Shown one piece after another: positions 1 to 13,497 of a stretch of DNA of 64,000 bases. This stretch comes from Paraspadella gotoi (Eukaryota; Chaetognatha): assembly GCA_051294375.1 (NCBI GenBank), contig CM119269.1, positions 17,718,265 to 17,782,264 on the forward strand. The letters are read 5' to 3'. Position numbers and translations under genes: made by a program. Each line of letters opens with the position of its first letter. Position 1 is the first letter of the stretch. The notes under the pieces were generated by a model that was not told the origin of the DNA, ran no database searches, and saw only the letters and a program-made list of their open reading frames with translations.

Positions 1-180
1 CATATTCATTATTCAAAGCCACATATGTGATTGCTTATAAAAATAATTTTTTTCTTTTTAACCATTCCATTTGTCAAAACTTAGACATTTCTTAGAAACT
101 TGTATGCCAAATTTATTTTTAGTTCACGATAACGTTACGTATTCACTAGATAATTGTTAAAATTTCATCAACTTTAGTTT

Positions 181-500
181 TTCAAAGCATTATATCTTTG
201 TTGTACATTGCACAATGTATCTTTATTATTATTTATCCCTGTTGTCTCTCTCTCTCTCTCTAATAAGTTTCACTTTTTTTCATAACTTACTCAGTCTGTC
301 CTCACATCTGACCACTATTCTGTCTCACCACTTTGTTGGAAAACTTTTACCCCCTCTCTCTCTCACACCCTTCCTATGCACAAACTTCAACTCCATTTTC
401 CCAAACTGTTAAAACGCTGATGAATAAAATTCGTTGCAAACTAAAAACTTTGTCAATCTCTAAACATTTCAAACAACGAAAAAGAAAGGATCTTTATATT
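181..500 (+). repeat. Interspersed repeat, internally deleted relative of the 18.2-kb element
   Basis: Aligns by eye along its length with 18228-18600: shared blocks include the 'cacaatgta' start, a CT-rich run, 'acttactc', 'ctgtcctcac', 'gttggaaa' and the tail 'caaacaacgaaa' then 'gaaagga'. The ribozyme-like core of the other copy is missing: after 'acgctgatga' (about 414-423) it continues straight into 'ataaaattcgttg', the sequence that lies past the core in the longer copy. The pair shows a dispersed family with internal deletion derivatives. Confidence 0.6.
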
Positions 501-2747
501 TAAGTTTTTAGAAAGATCAGAACAAATAAGAAAAAAACTACCTAAGATTTAAATATAGTTTAACTTGCTATATCGTTTGTTTTTGCGTTTTACCAGTTAC
601 AAATTCAGTCATAAATTATTACTTCAAATTCCATCATAAATTTGGCAGCTGTGCAGTAAAAACTTATATGTTTAACCAGCTAATTTAAGATTTTTTTTAT
701 AAAGAAAATTGAAACCAATTTATTTCGCAAACTTTTAAATATTAGAGGGTCGAGATTCAAAACTTTAAAATCCATATCACTTCCTTTTATCATTTGTAAC
801 GCATTGGGTTCGTTAAAATAAAAAATTTGAATTAAAAATACTTAACCAGACCTTATTCTATTTATGCAATGCGATAAGCACTGCTGCAAAAACCACTTCT
901 GCCACCGCACCCTAAAGAATCACAGCTGCTCTTCATAAACACTTCTGAAAGATTAAACAAACAGCTTGGAGACGGTTGACCATAGGCCATCGATAATTTG
1001 GTTTTAAGTCATATGGGTCTACCCCTTTAAGAAGCCCTACAGTTAAGGGGAATTAGATGTGGGTAATATCCAACACAAATCTTTTAGCCAAAAATGAAAA
1101 AGTTGCTGCAACTAAAATCTATATTTCTTTCAGCTGTATACAACAATGCCTTTTGGTGCAGCTATGCTTAATAACCCCAAGGGTATTGGCTCTTCATACA
1201 TATCAAGAAATGGAAGCTTACAACTCTATAATAAACTACAGCAATGGATTTTGCCCAGTAACAAAAATAAAAGTTTTTTTTTCCTGATGCTGCAGTTGAT
1301 TGAATCATGATATTAACTTGATATTTTATACAGAGAGTTATATAAATATATATATATATATATATATAAAGATCACACTCAGCCACAGAAGTCGGTACAG
1401 TATGAAATATTGCTTTTAATAATGACCACAGGGTAATAAAGATAAGATGTCCCAGTTAATATTTCTAAATTAATTTCTTCATTTGCTCGCTTTATTATTT
1501 CCTTATTAGCATAGAAATTAGAGACCATCACGCATATTGTTGGTTTTGGGTAAGATACAATTTTTGCCGGCAGCACTCTTGTATATGGATCTAATCGCCT
1601 CGGCTTGAGTGCACGTTTTCCCGACCTAGAATAGTTGTTATTACAATTCTTAAAAGCCTTCTTAATGATATAAAATACTGCTTGAGAAAGTTAATATATT
1701 TTAGTATTGTTTTAAGATGAAAATCGGCGCAGAGCATATTTAACCAACTTTGCATTCTTCTCTGTTACGCAGCTTATTGTACGAGCTTAAAAAAAAACCT
1801 ACCTCAGAAAAAGAAAACATCAATTATTGTTATTATGTAAAATCAAAATTATTGTTTGCCATTGAAAGCTAACGGTAAATCCTATTCTAAGTTTTGATTC
1901 CAAACCCTGTATATTCCATAGTCATTAGAAGGAAACTTGCACTTGGAATGTCCAATAACACAAGGATATGTTTCAGGTCAGGTTTACAGTAGAAAGCTAA
2001 TACGATTTAATGTTAATAGCTCAGATTTTATCCAAATTTGAATATACAAAACGTGCCAAAAATCTTTGCTTAAAAACGTCGTTGTGTAGTCGGGCATTGA
2101 GTAAGTTCACCACGCCTATTCCATTGCTGCTGAGGGGGCACAGAAAATACGGATAGAAGTCTTCACCCCACTTAGCGCCTTATTCACAGTTGCATTAATA
2201 ATAAGGGCTATGAAACATATAGAAACCTGAAGTAAGGTAGAAGTGAAAAAAAAAATTTGAATTTGCACTGAGAATGTCCAATAACAAAAGGATATTTCAG
2301 GTCATGTTTGCAGCAGTAAACTGAACAAAAAGATGCATTAGTTTATATAATGAGGTAGAATCTACAGCTATAAGCTTTTGCTAAGGAATAATAAAATAGC
2401 CAAAAATGACGCGTCACTTTTAATTACTCCAGGTCAGAAACTATTTTAATTTTTAAACACTATATTAATATAAAGAACAGTATTTTTTAAAAATGCGGTT
2501 TTGTTAGACTTCAGAGTATTGCGCTAATATTAGGAGGTGATTTTTTTTCATAGCTCTCGGCATAAAATACTCTTAAGAATATTATTCTTTTCAAACCCCA
2601 ACAAATCCATAAAGCAATGATTCCAAACTATCAAAAGGCTACAGTTTTGCGTTACAGTCTATTTGCTGTAAATATTTTTTATTTCAAATTTAGAGATCTT
2701 ACTTAATCTGAGCAAATCATTATTAAACACCAATTAATATAATATTC

Positions 2748-3345
2748 TGGCGAATCCTAAATTCACCTCCCGTATAGCTTGGTGAAACTCAGCTAATCCC
2801 ATTAACTTGGACAGCTAAGTACTTGTTCACCAACCGTAAGTTCCAGGTTCAATCCCCTCACGGTCACGCTGGTTAAAGTGTGATGGTGTCAGCATAAACA
2901 CGCCAGTGACATGGGGTGGTCACTGCAGGTCCAAAGCCCTGAGCGACAGTTGTCAGATGTCTTACACCCCAGACATCACACATGTTTCCCTGTGAGAGGT
3001 GAACTCTACTATTGAACACGCAACCGCTGCCTACCGTCGCTCATTGCTTAAGGGTATGCATCCCACACTCTGTGGCAATGAGTCAGTCACTCTGGGTTTG
3101 GTGACCCCAGTATATCATCTTAGGGGCTCATGTGGCAAATCCTAAATTCGCCTCCCATAGAGCTTGGTGAAACTCAGCTCTTCCCATTAGCTTGGACAGC
3201 TAAGTACTCGTTCACCAACTCATGGTCACGCTAGTTAAAGTGATTGTGTCGGCATAAACACGCCACAGACATGGAGTGGTCACTACATAAGGCCTTGAGC
3301 GCAAGCTGTCAGGAGATGCCTCACACATGTCTCCCCGTTGCCTGA
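2748..3345 (+). repeat. Two direct copies of a tRNA-SINE-like repeat
   Basis: Copy 1 (about 2748-2990) and copy 2 (about 3132-3345) share 'aatcctaaattc', 'cttggtgaaactcagct', 'ttggacagctaagtact', 'ggtcacgct', 'cataaacacgcca' and 'tggtcact'. Copy 1 contains GGTTCAATCCC at 2846-2856, a good RNA polymerase III B-box, so tRNA ancestry is likely. Copy 2 has lost this block, which joins 'ttcaccaact' directly to 'catggtcacgct'. The 140 bp between them show no gene. The SINE assignment is inference; the duplication is directly visible. Confidence 0.5.
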
Positions 3346-4599
3346 ATATATTTTTAAAGTTTAAAAGAAAATCCTTCCAATCATTCAAATGTCTCACAAA
3401 GGCTCTTATTGGCTTTATACGCGCACCTAATCTTTAAGAACATCTTTTATTCCTTCACTTCATACAAATCAAACATTTAACATAAAAAAAATAAATAAAT
3501 AAATAAAAAAAAAACAAAAAAAAACTTCTGGTCCTACTGAAAATTTAACTCTTAACAAATCACGATCACCAAAAATTATAAATAGGAAACAAAGTTGATT
3601 TAGTACAATAATAAATATACATATTGTAATAAGTTATTTCTATCATACGGTATATAAATTTACTTTTAAATAATAAAATTATCATTTGTAATTAGGTTTT
3701 AAAAAATAAACAATCATCTGATTACAAGAAATAGTTTTAAAAAATTAAATACTATAGACACGATCCAAAGTCAGTAGGCAAGATGGCTTGTTTATTAAAT
3801 AAAAGGATAGTTTATATATTGGTAGTACCAATATGATTACCAATTAAAATAACTACAAAATATTTTTTTTAAAAGTCTATTTACAATTCGACGAATAAAA
3901 ATAAGATTCATGAGATTCCATGAATAGGAGAATTTACCTCATTTGCAGATGAAAGTTCTTGTGTTTTTGCTTTGTAAGTCCACATGAATGTTGAAACGCA
4001 TCGTCGCCGCTCGGTCGTAGTTTTGTTTTTATTTGTGGGGTAACCACAATCATACACTTTCAAATTTTTTTGTTTGGAAAATACTTTATAATAGTACTAC
4101 ATTCTTTTACCGAAGCAAAGAAAGATATTTTCCAAACAAAATTTGACTTGTCTGCTATTTTTTTTAGGGAATTTTTAAAATTCTAAGCCATTTTCATTTC
4201 TAAGATTTTTAGAAGGCATATCTATACATACCAAAAGCTTTTTCTTATATTTAAACAAGTTTGAGCAAACAATGTCGGATCTGCCTACGATAATTAATTA
4301 ATTAATAGATTAATTAATTAATTTTAATAATTATAATTTATATTCAGCTTGTCATCATCGATGTCCTTAAAATTGAGTCAGGACAGTTATTAAATGTTTT
4401 GTTTACATTTTATCATAACAAACAAATATTCTCTATTTTATTTTATGTCTCTCTCTCTCTCTCTCTCTCTCACTCTCTCTTACTCTATCTCTCTTTTTTT
4501 ATGCAATTACGACGATCCTTATGCTTTTAGGATTTTTTAAACTTACATCATTTTTTCAACTTGCATAATTTTTCAACTTGCATTCCGTCAAAACTTTAT

Positions 4600-5480
4600 A
4601 TCTACCTTCTTTCACTCACCTTCCTACCGGCTCACAAAATTTCATCTCAATCTATCATGGGTTAAAATAAATAAAAAGATTCAAGTAAATGTGACTCATA
4701 TTTTTTTCATTTAAACTCATTTCCACTGGTACGTTTCCACCGAAACTTATATCAAGCTTCGTCACACATTTTCCTACCCACACACAAAATTTCAACTCAA
4801 TCTATCCATCCAATTATGATTAATTAGAGTATTTATTGGTTAAAAGAAGTAAAAATATTTTAGTAAATGCGACTTATGTTTTTTCCATTTAAACTAATTT
4901 CCACTCACACGATTCCATCGAACTTTATATCCAGCTTTATCACACACTTTCCTACCCACACACAAAATTTAATTCCAATCCACCAGCCAATCACGAGTTA
5001 TTGGAGCTTTTTGCTAAAGTGGGACGGATGGACAAATTGATTGACTAATTAATTAATTATGATTAATTAACTGATAATTATTTGATTTATTAATACATCC
5101 TGCATATACATTTATATATAAAAAGGAAAAAGAAGCATAATCAATAAAACAGGTTTTTGTTTTTTCCATTTAAACTCATTTCCATCGAAACTTGATTTCC
5201 TGTTCAATCACACACTTTCCTACCCACATACAAAATTCCAGGTCAATCAGCCCATCCAATCATGAGCAATTGGTGTTCAAGAGATGAATATATTTTTTGT
5301 TTTTTTCCATTTAAACTCATTTCCACTCAGACGATTCCATCGAAACTTCATATCCAGCTCAATCACACACTTACCTATCCACACACAAAATTTTATTCAA
5401 ATCCATCCATCCAATCGCGAGTAATTGGTGTTTTTTGCTAAGGTGGGACGGACGGACGCGGACAGAGACGGATGGACGGA
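4600..5480 (+). repeat. Diverged tandem repeat, about five units of 130-180 bp
   Basis: A unit recurs at about 4614, 4723, 4898, 5177 and 5315. Its order is 'tttaaactcatttccac', then 'aaactt.atatc.agct', 'tcacacacttt', 'cctacccacacacaaaatt', 'caatc.atccatccaat' and 'gagtaattgg', often followed by a 'gggacggacgg' run. Units differ by many substitutions and indels. AT-rich palindromic stretches (TTAA/ATTA runs at 4290-4330 and 5044-5075) sit between them. No coding potential is seen. Confidence 0.55.
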
Positions 5481-6337
5481 CATCATTTTTTTTGCATAAT
5501 TTATCATAATTCGATGTTCTGACATGATATAAGTTAGTGCCCGACAATATTGAGGGGTGGACCGGCGGACCGACAAAGTGAATTATAGAGTCGGGATCTG
5601 CTGATAAGCAGACCGACTAAAAATATTAAAATCAATAAATACGGTTAATACAAGCATTAAAATTTTAAAAAAATCATGGTTTTAAGATTGATGAATGTTA
5701 AGATATGAGGTCTATAATCATAGAAACAAAAACCATTTATATTTCATCAGGCAAAATAATAGAAGATTGCGTTAACTATACATTTATTCTTTTTATTGCA
5801 AAGGTTATTTCCATTTGATTTCATAACAAATTAGCGCTGAAGGTAAGCTGAAAAATAAACCCTCCTAAATATATTAAATTATAAAGATGTCTTGCTTTAA
5901 TAAAAAGATAATTATCTGTAAAAAATACTTTAAAGAACTTAAAGACGCTATATAAATTGCTTAAGATTTTATCAAGTTGACAAAGTGGGAAAGAATAAAC
6001 AAGGCTTCATAACAATTAAAGCTCAAATTTATGCCACAAATTCTCAGAACTAAAGTCAGAAAGTATATCAGGACGTTAAGAATTAAGATTTTACATACTA
6101 TACCGAGTGAAGAAGCTGAAACAACTTTTTAACTTATTAAATTGCTTGACTAATTTTGCCAGATCGACAAATGTTTTTTTGAAAATATCTCATAAATATT
6201 TTGAGTTTATAATATATGTAATAAAAAATAATTAAACTTCTTTTCAAAAAAAAAAATGTATAACAGTATCATTAATTGAATTTTCTTTATAATTAATATC
6301 CTTATTTGTTTCAGAGTCATGATTTTGGCAGAAGATT

Positions 6338-6599
6338 TAGTAGTTAATAGTTTGATTTGGTCTTTTCATGAATAATATAAAAGGAAATCCATTTCTCCTC
6401 ATTCAGCAAATGGAAGAGTAGAAACCTTCCTAAAACTGTTTTGTAAATTTTGTGTTAATTTGTTATGCACCTTTGAGGGAGACAGAAGTCTCTGAAGATC
6501 AGTGCTTATTTAAAAATAAATATTATGTTGCTTCCAGAAATAATTTGTTTTCCTTTTATATTATGGCATGAAAAGACCAAATCAAACTATTAACTACTA
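6338..6599. mobile_element. 262-bp non-autonomous inverted-repeat element (MITE-like)
   Basis: The two ends are inverted copies of about 50 bp: the left begins 'tagtagttaatagtttgatt' and runs to about 6390, and the right is its reverse complement ending at 6599. After an identical stretch of about 33 bp the arms differ by a short indel and resume with 'ataatataaaaggaaa'. The interior of about 160 bp has no ORF. Length and structure fit a MITE or other fold-back DNA transposon derivative. A target-site duplication is not clear because the edges are TA-rich. Confidence 0.6.
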
Positions 6600-9500
6600 C
6601 TAATATCCTTATAAAATCATAAATTTTCAAAATCATATTTTTTTAATTATAAGAACAGTTTCGGATTCACCGGAAAAAACTGAAAACAATTTATAAAATA
6701 AGTTTCATGATATTTTGAGGGTAAAGCTACGAAACATGACAAAGGTTTTATCATGTAATAAGTTTCTACTTCAGAGCGTAAAAAAGTGGATAATTTCGAC
6801 CGTTTTTTTCATTTTTTGACGCTGAAAACATTAATTTTTAATAACCTTTTATATTTTTGATTTAACTTTTTATGAAGATTCAGAATCTTCCATAAAAATT
6901 TTGAAAAAAAAGATATTAATATAAATATATTGTATTTAATGATACTGTTCCCCAAACAATATAGCAAAATATTTTTTGTATTCCTTAATCATACTATCTC
7001 CACATCTAAATATCTTTGTTCAAATAAAATTTATGTTCCCAGTGCTCCACTCTAATAAACATGGAATTGTTTTTTTTTTAAACAATATTTATTTTTGTGG
7101 AATTAATAAAGATTTTGACCATCATGGGAAAACAACACGAAAAATTATATAAAATATAATACAATATATAAGACAAATTAGTTAAACACCCTATTGCTAC
7201 TACAAAACTCAAAATACAGTTCAGCCAGATTTTACAATAGGATTTTTTTCAAGTGCTCTGAAAGAATTGAGCCTCCATTAAAAAATATATTACAAATTAA
7301 TCGAATTGCATCTAAAATAATATATATATATATTGTGGCATATTGAATTTTAGTTATAAAATTCGCTAATGTTTTAATATATCTTGAACTTCATCTAAAA
7401 CTTAGTTTAAACTACTATGTAAAAAAATATTACAACTATACCTATCATCTAAAAACATAAAAACAGAACAAATGTTAAAAAACATAAGTAGGCCTTTCTA
7501 CCATCAGTTTCTTGTATTCTCTTAAACCAACTTTTTCGTAAAAAAGAGTAAAATCTTTTGCCAAATTTAAAAATAGATTGAGGAATCGACTATACTATTT
7601 CTTTTATTCCCTGGACATGTCACTACCACAAAATATGAACAATTCTTGACCTAATTACCAAGTATTGAAACAAAACTATCACAGTCGCATTTTTTATTAA
7701 TATTTAAAAAGTAATGTTTTTTTTCAATTTTGAAAACAATTATCTTAACTTTGGACATTAAATTTGGAAAAAAATTATATATTTAGAATCTTTGAGTTGC
7801 CCTCTCTTCAATGATGCCCACTTTGAAAAAGTTAGCAGAATGCTTATTAAAATCATAATTTTTAATAATATTTAAAATATACTAAAATATTTAAAATTTA
7901 TTAAAAATTAGGTTTGATGGTATATTTTTAAAGGTTTGATGAAATATCTGTGAACCAAAAATTTTAAAAAATAGATTACTTTTAGGTAAAAAAAAATAAA
8001 AAATTCAAAATGCAACAATATGCAAATGTGTTTTTAAAAATGTTGAGAAAGTTTTTTGTTTTAGGGTTATTTTAAATATGTTTTGATTTATAGGCAAAGA
8101 ATAACATTATTTACAATAATTTTTTTTTACCTGTGCCAAAAAGTTTTTTAAAATGACTGAAATTTATATGTATTGCAGGACTACTCAAAGCCCACCTATT
8201 ACTAAAATTTAAAACCATAATATTCACAAATAAGGAAGTTATACATCATTGAAAAAAATCACCCATCTAAAATATCAGCACTGATAAATATGGCAAAAAA
8301 CTTTTTGATATTAAAAACATTTCTACACAAGTTTACAAGTTAGCAAAATTTATAAAAAAAATTTTAAAATATATTAGAGCTATGCAAGTTTTTTAAAACA
8401 AATTTTGACCTAATTTTTAAGTGGTTTAAAATTTTTTTGGAAATATTGCTTAAATGGGCAATAACCAGACATCCAGACAACTTCCTATAAAATCCTAAAG
8501 CCATTTATCCTATAATATATTTGTATATTTTTATTAATCCCCAAATTTATCCTTAAGACTAAAATTCATATTCTTACAAAATAATAATTTTTTTATAAGA
8601 ACATCTTTTTTATTAAAATTTTATTTTTTAATTTTTATTTTGAAAAAAATTGTTAAAAATATATCAAATAAAAAATATTGTTTTAATTTGTCCAATGGTT
8701 TTTAGTCATAGTTCTTTTTTTATTGGGACTTAATTTCTTTTTAATTTTTAAACAAGGGTCAATTCTTTTGTGGCATTTGAATAAAATCTTACAGTTTAAC
8801 TTATAAAATTGCAAATGAAGTTCATTACTATTTCTACTTGAACTCAGGTATATACAACAAACTCTTTGGCATCTGCAACTGTGGATATCACCGAATAATT
8901 AAACTGGGAAGTTGCATTATCATTTAAATGCTTGTTTAATCCAAGGTGTAAAGTAATAATGAATTTAAAAAAATAATTGAGAGAATGTGGGAAAATAATA
9001 ACTTCCTAAACCAAGAATGAGATTGGTCAACCTTAAAACTCCATTAATCGTTAAGAAAATATTCATTATGGCAGAAAATCATCATCTCAAACGGTACAAC
9101 TGAGGAGACAAGAATACCTGGACACATCACTTCAAAAACCTCATCTTTGATAAACTGCTATTAAGATTCATCGGTTACTAAGACAAAAGATTAAATGTAT
9201 TTACAATGATTGTAGAAGAAGAAAAGTCAACATTCCTGCTAGAAATAAATGTTCTAGTTCTGTTACCTTTATTTATCGTCAAACATAAATCTTGAAATCA
9301 ACTTCTCAGAAGGTACAACTGAGGAGACAATAATATCTGATCACATTACTTCATAAAGTCATCTTTTATAAACTGCTCTTCACAATCTTTCTTAAGATTA
9401 TTCATAACAAATATACCGAATTTTATAAACCTTTAGAGGGTAAATAATTCTTTCATGTAAAATTAAACGATACTAAGCATTTTCTCCTCAAACAAATACC

Positions 9501-10195
9501 GTATTTAATACAGTTACTTTAAATAAATACCTGGGATATTCGTTAAACAGCAGACAACCAATTCAATGGTTTACCAACAACAGAAAAAACGCAGCAACTT
9601 GACCATGATTTACAAAGTCAAGGAAAACAAAACACAAAACGCTTAAAAAAACAAAGTAAAATTAAACCGTTCTAAGAAGTAAAACAATTTTAAAACCTTC
9701 AAAAGATTATGTTAATGTTTACCAAATCCATTCCCGTTCAATACCTTTAAAGTATATTGTATAAATGTGTAAATGAATAAATATATAACGATTGATCACT
9801 CATACTACTTATATTGAATTTCCACCCTATTATTTCTTGACCTTTATCTTTTAGCTTTCCTATTAGAATATACCTAATCTCTAAAACGTATACATAAGAT
9901 TAATTTTTACTATAGAATATTAATGCAGAAATTTATAAATATGCTGAATAGCGAGAGACTTTAAAATATAATAATTAAGAATTGTTTTCTGATAGTGTGA
10001 AGTAATTGATAGAATTAATAAAATGGTTATATCAAAATTAATCTCAATCTAAAAGAAATATACATTCAAATGATAATTCTATAAAATACAACCCACGCTA
10101 TCAAAAGTATCATTTTATTGTCGAAAGAACGCTAAACAAAGGAATTCTAAGGTTGGAAAACACTTGAATAAATGGTCCATTTCGAAAACAGCAGT

Positions 10196-10318
10196 TTAGT
10201 TCCACCGAGGGCGTTTGAAATCAGAAGGTTCTCGAAAATCGGGGCCTCTTCTTCCAGAAATTCCGCGCGGAAATCCCCTTCCGGGAAAACCTCCCCGTTC
10301 CTCAAATTGAAAATTCCG
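10196..10318 (-). CDS. Candidate terminal exon of an RGG-rich RNA-binding-type protein
   Basis: On the minus strand a good acceptor (pyrimidine tract then AATAG at 10319-10323) is followed by 40 codons and TAA (10198-10196). The peptide is Arg/Gly/Phe/Pro-rich, containing FEERGGFPGRGFPRG and GRRGPDF, the character of RGG tails of RNA-binding proteins. The segment is clearly more GC-rich than its surroundings, and an AATAAA on the minus strand lies 77-82 nt further on (10114-10119). Upstream exons are not established; short candidates with good splice sites lie near 10644-10760. The opposite frame and the plus strand are also open, so strand and coding status are provisional. Confidence 0.35.
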   Translation of the reverse strand, partial: RNFQFEERGGFPGRGFPRGISGRRGPDFREPSDFKRPRWN

Positions 10319-13300
10319 CTATTGAATGGAGTGGGCCGAAAAAGAAAAAAATTCAAATAAATACATACATTGCTGATTTCTGTTTTCGCTTCAATTGTTA
10401 ACTTTTGCATTGCACATCTCAAACAATATGTTGAGGCGGCTTAAGACCATTGGAGATGACAGCTTATTTTTCTGATAACATTTTTTTTAATGCATTTAAC
10501 CATAGAACGGTTGCATTAAAAATCCTATAAGTTGAAAGTTACAATGGTACCACATAGCTGAAAAGTTATGTGCGAGATTATCGTTGAGAAATTTGGTCGT
10601 GAAATCTCGCGCACATCTGGTAGTAGAACCGGCGATTTACCTTCCGCCTCTTTCCCTCCCTTATCAAGAGACAGAAAATAAAAGCATAAAGAGAGATTTC
10701 AATTCCGTTTTTTCTTCAGCTTGCTTCGAATCCACAGTCGGAGGAACAGAATTATTTCACTTACTTTATTTTCCTCCTAAAGAGATAGAACACTGATGGA
10801 AGTACTAGAAAATAGTAATCAATTTAAATTGTATTGAAACTAGAATTATAAAAAAAATATTTAAAAATCCGAAACATGTTATGTAAGCTACAAAACGTCA
10901 TTAGTTAAAATTGAAATTATACTATCTAGGAAAAAAGTATATAACAATTCATTTATTCAATAAAAAGTATACATAATATGAGTAAAACATTCTCAATATT
11001 TGGTATGCCCTTCCTCGGCATTGACTACTGCCTACATTCATCTGGGCATGCTTTCATACTGCTAATTAAGTATGACAGTGAAATATTTTTCCACATCTTT
11101 AACGCAATTCTTTGTAGCCCCGATGTTGATGTTACGCATCTTTCCTTTTTTTCTGAGAGCTATAATAATAATTTTTTGAACCAAATGGCATATACTTTTT
11201 TCCCAGATAGTATGATCAATTTAATTTTTAATTTTTAGGCTTTTCTGGAGATTCTAGATAGAAACTAGTGAATTATTCTAAATCACAAAGACAACATAAT
11301 AAATATATATACTTCGTCGTCGTCATGTAACTTTGAAAGAAAACAGATCAGCATACATGAGAAGCATTGAGCGAGGATTCATTTCATTTTTTTTCATTTT
11401 CATTGGTTTAATTATTCTTTTCCTATTTTTTTCATTTTTCAAACGGAATTAAGTAATTTTCAATAATACCGGCGGTGTTGCCAGTGATAAACCGAAAACG
11501 AGTTATCTTACGTTAGGGGCTTTGGACCCTAGGCCACAAGCGGCTTTATTCTTGAACACTTTTTATATCTTTTAGTTCTCTCAAAAAAAAATTTTCCCCC
11601 TTATTATATTATACATATTACATAAATTATAGTCCGTCGGCGGAATTGAAACAAGAATACACGGTGGTCAAGAATTTTGCTAGGATATCATTTTGTGAAA
11701 GGTATTGAGGCTGTAAACCACCGTAGCCGTCGGTAGGTACTGAATATTTGGTCTCACTATTTCGTTCAAAGGATAAAATGGGTTTGGGTCACTTCTTGGG
11801 TCACTTTTCGTCAGAACTAAGAAATAAATCAAGGAATCGCATACCTATGAGTGTTTGAATTTATTTTTCTTTCTATTGCTTTCACAAGTCAAAGCTTCAA
11901 TGATGATGATAAAACTTTTGATGATCATAAAGACTTTTAAAGAGCCAAGTAAAGAAGAAACGGGGTTATCCGTATCGGGAAAGCCCAATAAGGGATACTT
12001 TTACTTTCGCTGACCGGGGTTAGGGTTAAGGGTGATTTAGGGGTGGTTTAGGGTTTTGGCTGGTTAGGGCGAGGAGGGTTTAAGGTTAGGGTAATTAGGT
12101 AATATTTTTTTAAAAACCGCGGTCGGCGAAAGTAAAATTTAGCCCCTAATAATACTTTTTGAGCCCACGATAACCATTAACCACAGTTCCTTTTCTGGTA
12201 GAGATATCTTTAAAATAAAACGATGACTAAAAAGTGTTTTAACACCAACAATGACAACGATCCAGAAAATCAGTTCCCGCACTAATGTTGCGTTTCCAGA
12301 CGTCGTCAGTTACCACATTCTACTAAATATTATTGTGGACAAATTGAAATTCTAAAAGTAAAACGATGAAAGTCGTAAGGAAATTATGAATATGATTTAT
12401 CCATAGTCCAAGAAAAATATTTAAAAACATGTCTGAATAAAACCGCTCCTTCCTGCGATAAATCTGACTTCCGCTTTAACCTCGATTTATAAATTAAACA
12501 AACCATTCTATAAAGCAAAGGTCATAAAATCCTCTCTTGTGATATTAAACTTTCGCTTTCAATAACAACCGAGTGGAAAGTTCCAAATTACTTAGGTCTT
12601 TTGCTTTTTTCTGAAAATATAATCAAATGATCAGCTTTTTTCATATCACTTTTTTCCAAGAGTGTTACGTACATATAGTTTCGTTAAATGCATGAAATCA
12701 TAAAATGAATTTTTTTTAATAAATGACATTAAAAAAATTGTTATCAGAAAAATTGGCAAAGGTCCACCCATCTTTGATAACCAGATCTATCATAATAACT
12801 GCTCGTAAAAATTTCCGAAGATATTTTGACAACGGCGCTTTTACTAAATTCTCTGTCGTCTGGACGTCAATAAGCATATTTGCTGTCATCCCTTTTCGCA
12901 CAATGAACGCGATTCATCTTTCCGTTACTTCGTTTGTTCTGTTTCATTTTTGCTTCCCCTTTCAAATTTCAAATTCTCTCTCCAGTGGTAGAATTAACAA
13001 TTATTAAAAATTAATTTACAAGGGGAAAATAGAAAAGTATAAGATTGATTAAAGAAATGATGTATCGAAAAAAGTCATAACTGACATATGTGCTTAATGG
13101 GAAAACGAATAAAGAGCGGATTAAAAGCTCACAAGAGAATTCTAGTGATAGTATCATGAAAAATTACATATTCCCAGTAGAAACAGGAGAAGAGAGGAAG
13201 AATAAAAAAATACCGGCAAGATATTCTATCAATAGAATGATCTTCGCTATCTTCCAACAAAATCATTCAAAACGAATGAAGGGCTTCGATCGATCATTAC

Positions 13301-13497
13301 TAATATGTTCGAGTTTCTCAAGTTATTTAGAATTTGTCTTAGGTATCAATAAAATTATATCAAATTTCTTTTTCATTCTTACCTTTATTATATCTGCCGG
13401 CGGAAGCGGCCTCTCTTTTGTTTCACCATCCTGCGAAAAAGATTTTTCCATTACCAAATACTTCCAAAAAAACTCATCACAACTAGAAAAAAGTGAA
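10319..13497. other. Intergenic region
   Basis: Mostly AT-rich with no confident exon. It includes the small inverted-repeat element at 11992-12147. ORFs on both strands at 12716-13007 overlap each other and lack splice or homology support. An AATAAA on the minus strand at 13384-13389 lies about 110 nt past the stop of the NONO/SFPQ-like gene and probably marks its 3' end. Confidence 0.5.
11992..12147. mobile_element. 156-bp inverted-repeat element with TTAGGG-like core
   Basis: The left arm 'gggatacttttactttcgct' and the right arm (reverse complement near 12114-12147) pair over about 34 bp with a few mismatches. The arms are flanked by the same five bases, AATAA, at 11987-11991 and 12148-12152, a plausible target-site duplication. 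Between the arms lies a run of degenerate telomere-like units ('ggttagggttaaggg', 'gatttagggg', 'ggtttaggg', 'ggttagggc', 'aaggttaggg'). There is no ORF. It looks like a MITE or fold-back element that carries or captured the telomere-like repeat. Confidence 0.55.

Larger units (their letters stand above)
1..10195. other. AT-rich intergenic DNA without a recognised gene
   Basis: About 10 kb of strongly AT-rich sequence. Open frames are short and simple-sequence-like, and I found no exon with coding character and matching splice sites. What can be named is listed separately: an interspersed repeat near 181-500, two SINE-like copies at 2748-3345, a diverged tandem repeat at 4600-5480 and an inverted-repeat element at 6338-6599. 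There are also internal duplications, for example 1925-1990 resembling 2262-2325, and 1440-1575 resembling 62165-62290. The remainder looks like decayed repeats. Confidence 0.7.

Noticed and set aside
12716-13007. Overlapping ORFs on opposite strands
   Set aside because: Neither has splice support, codon character or a recognised motif.
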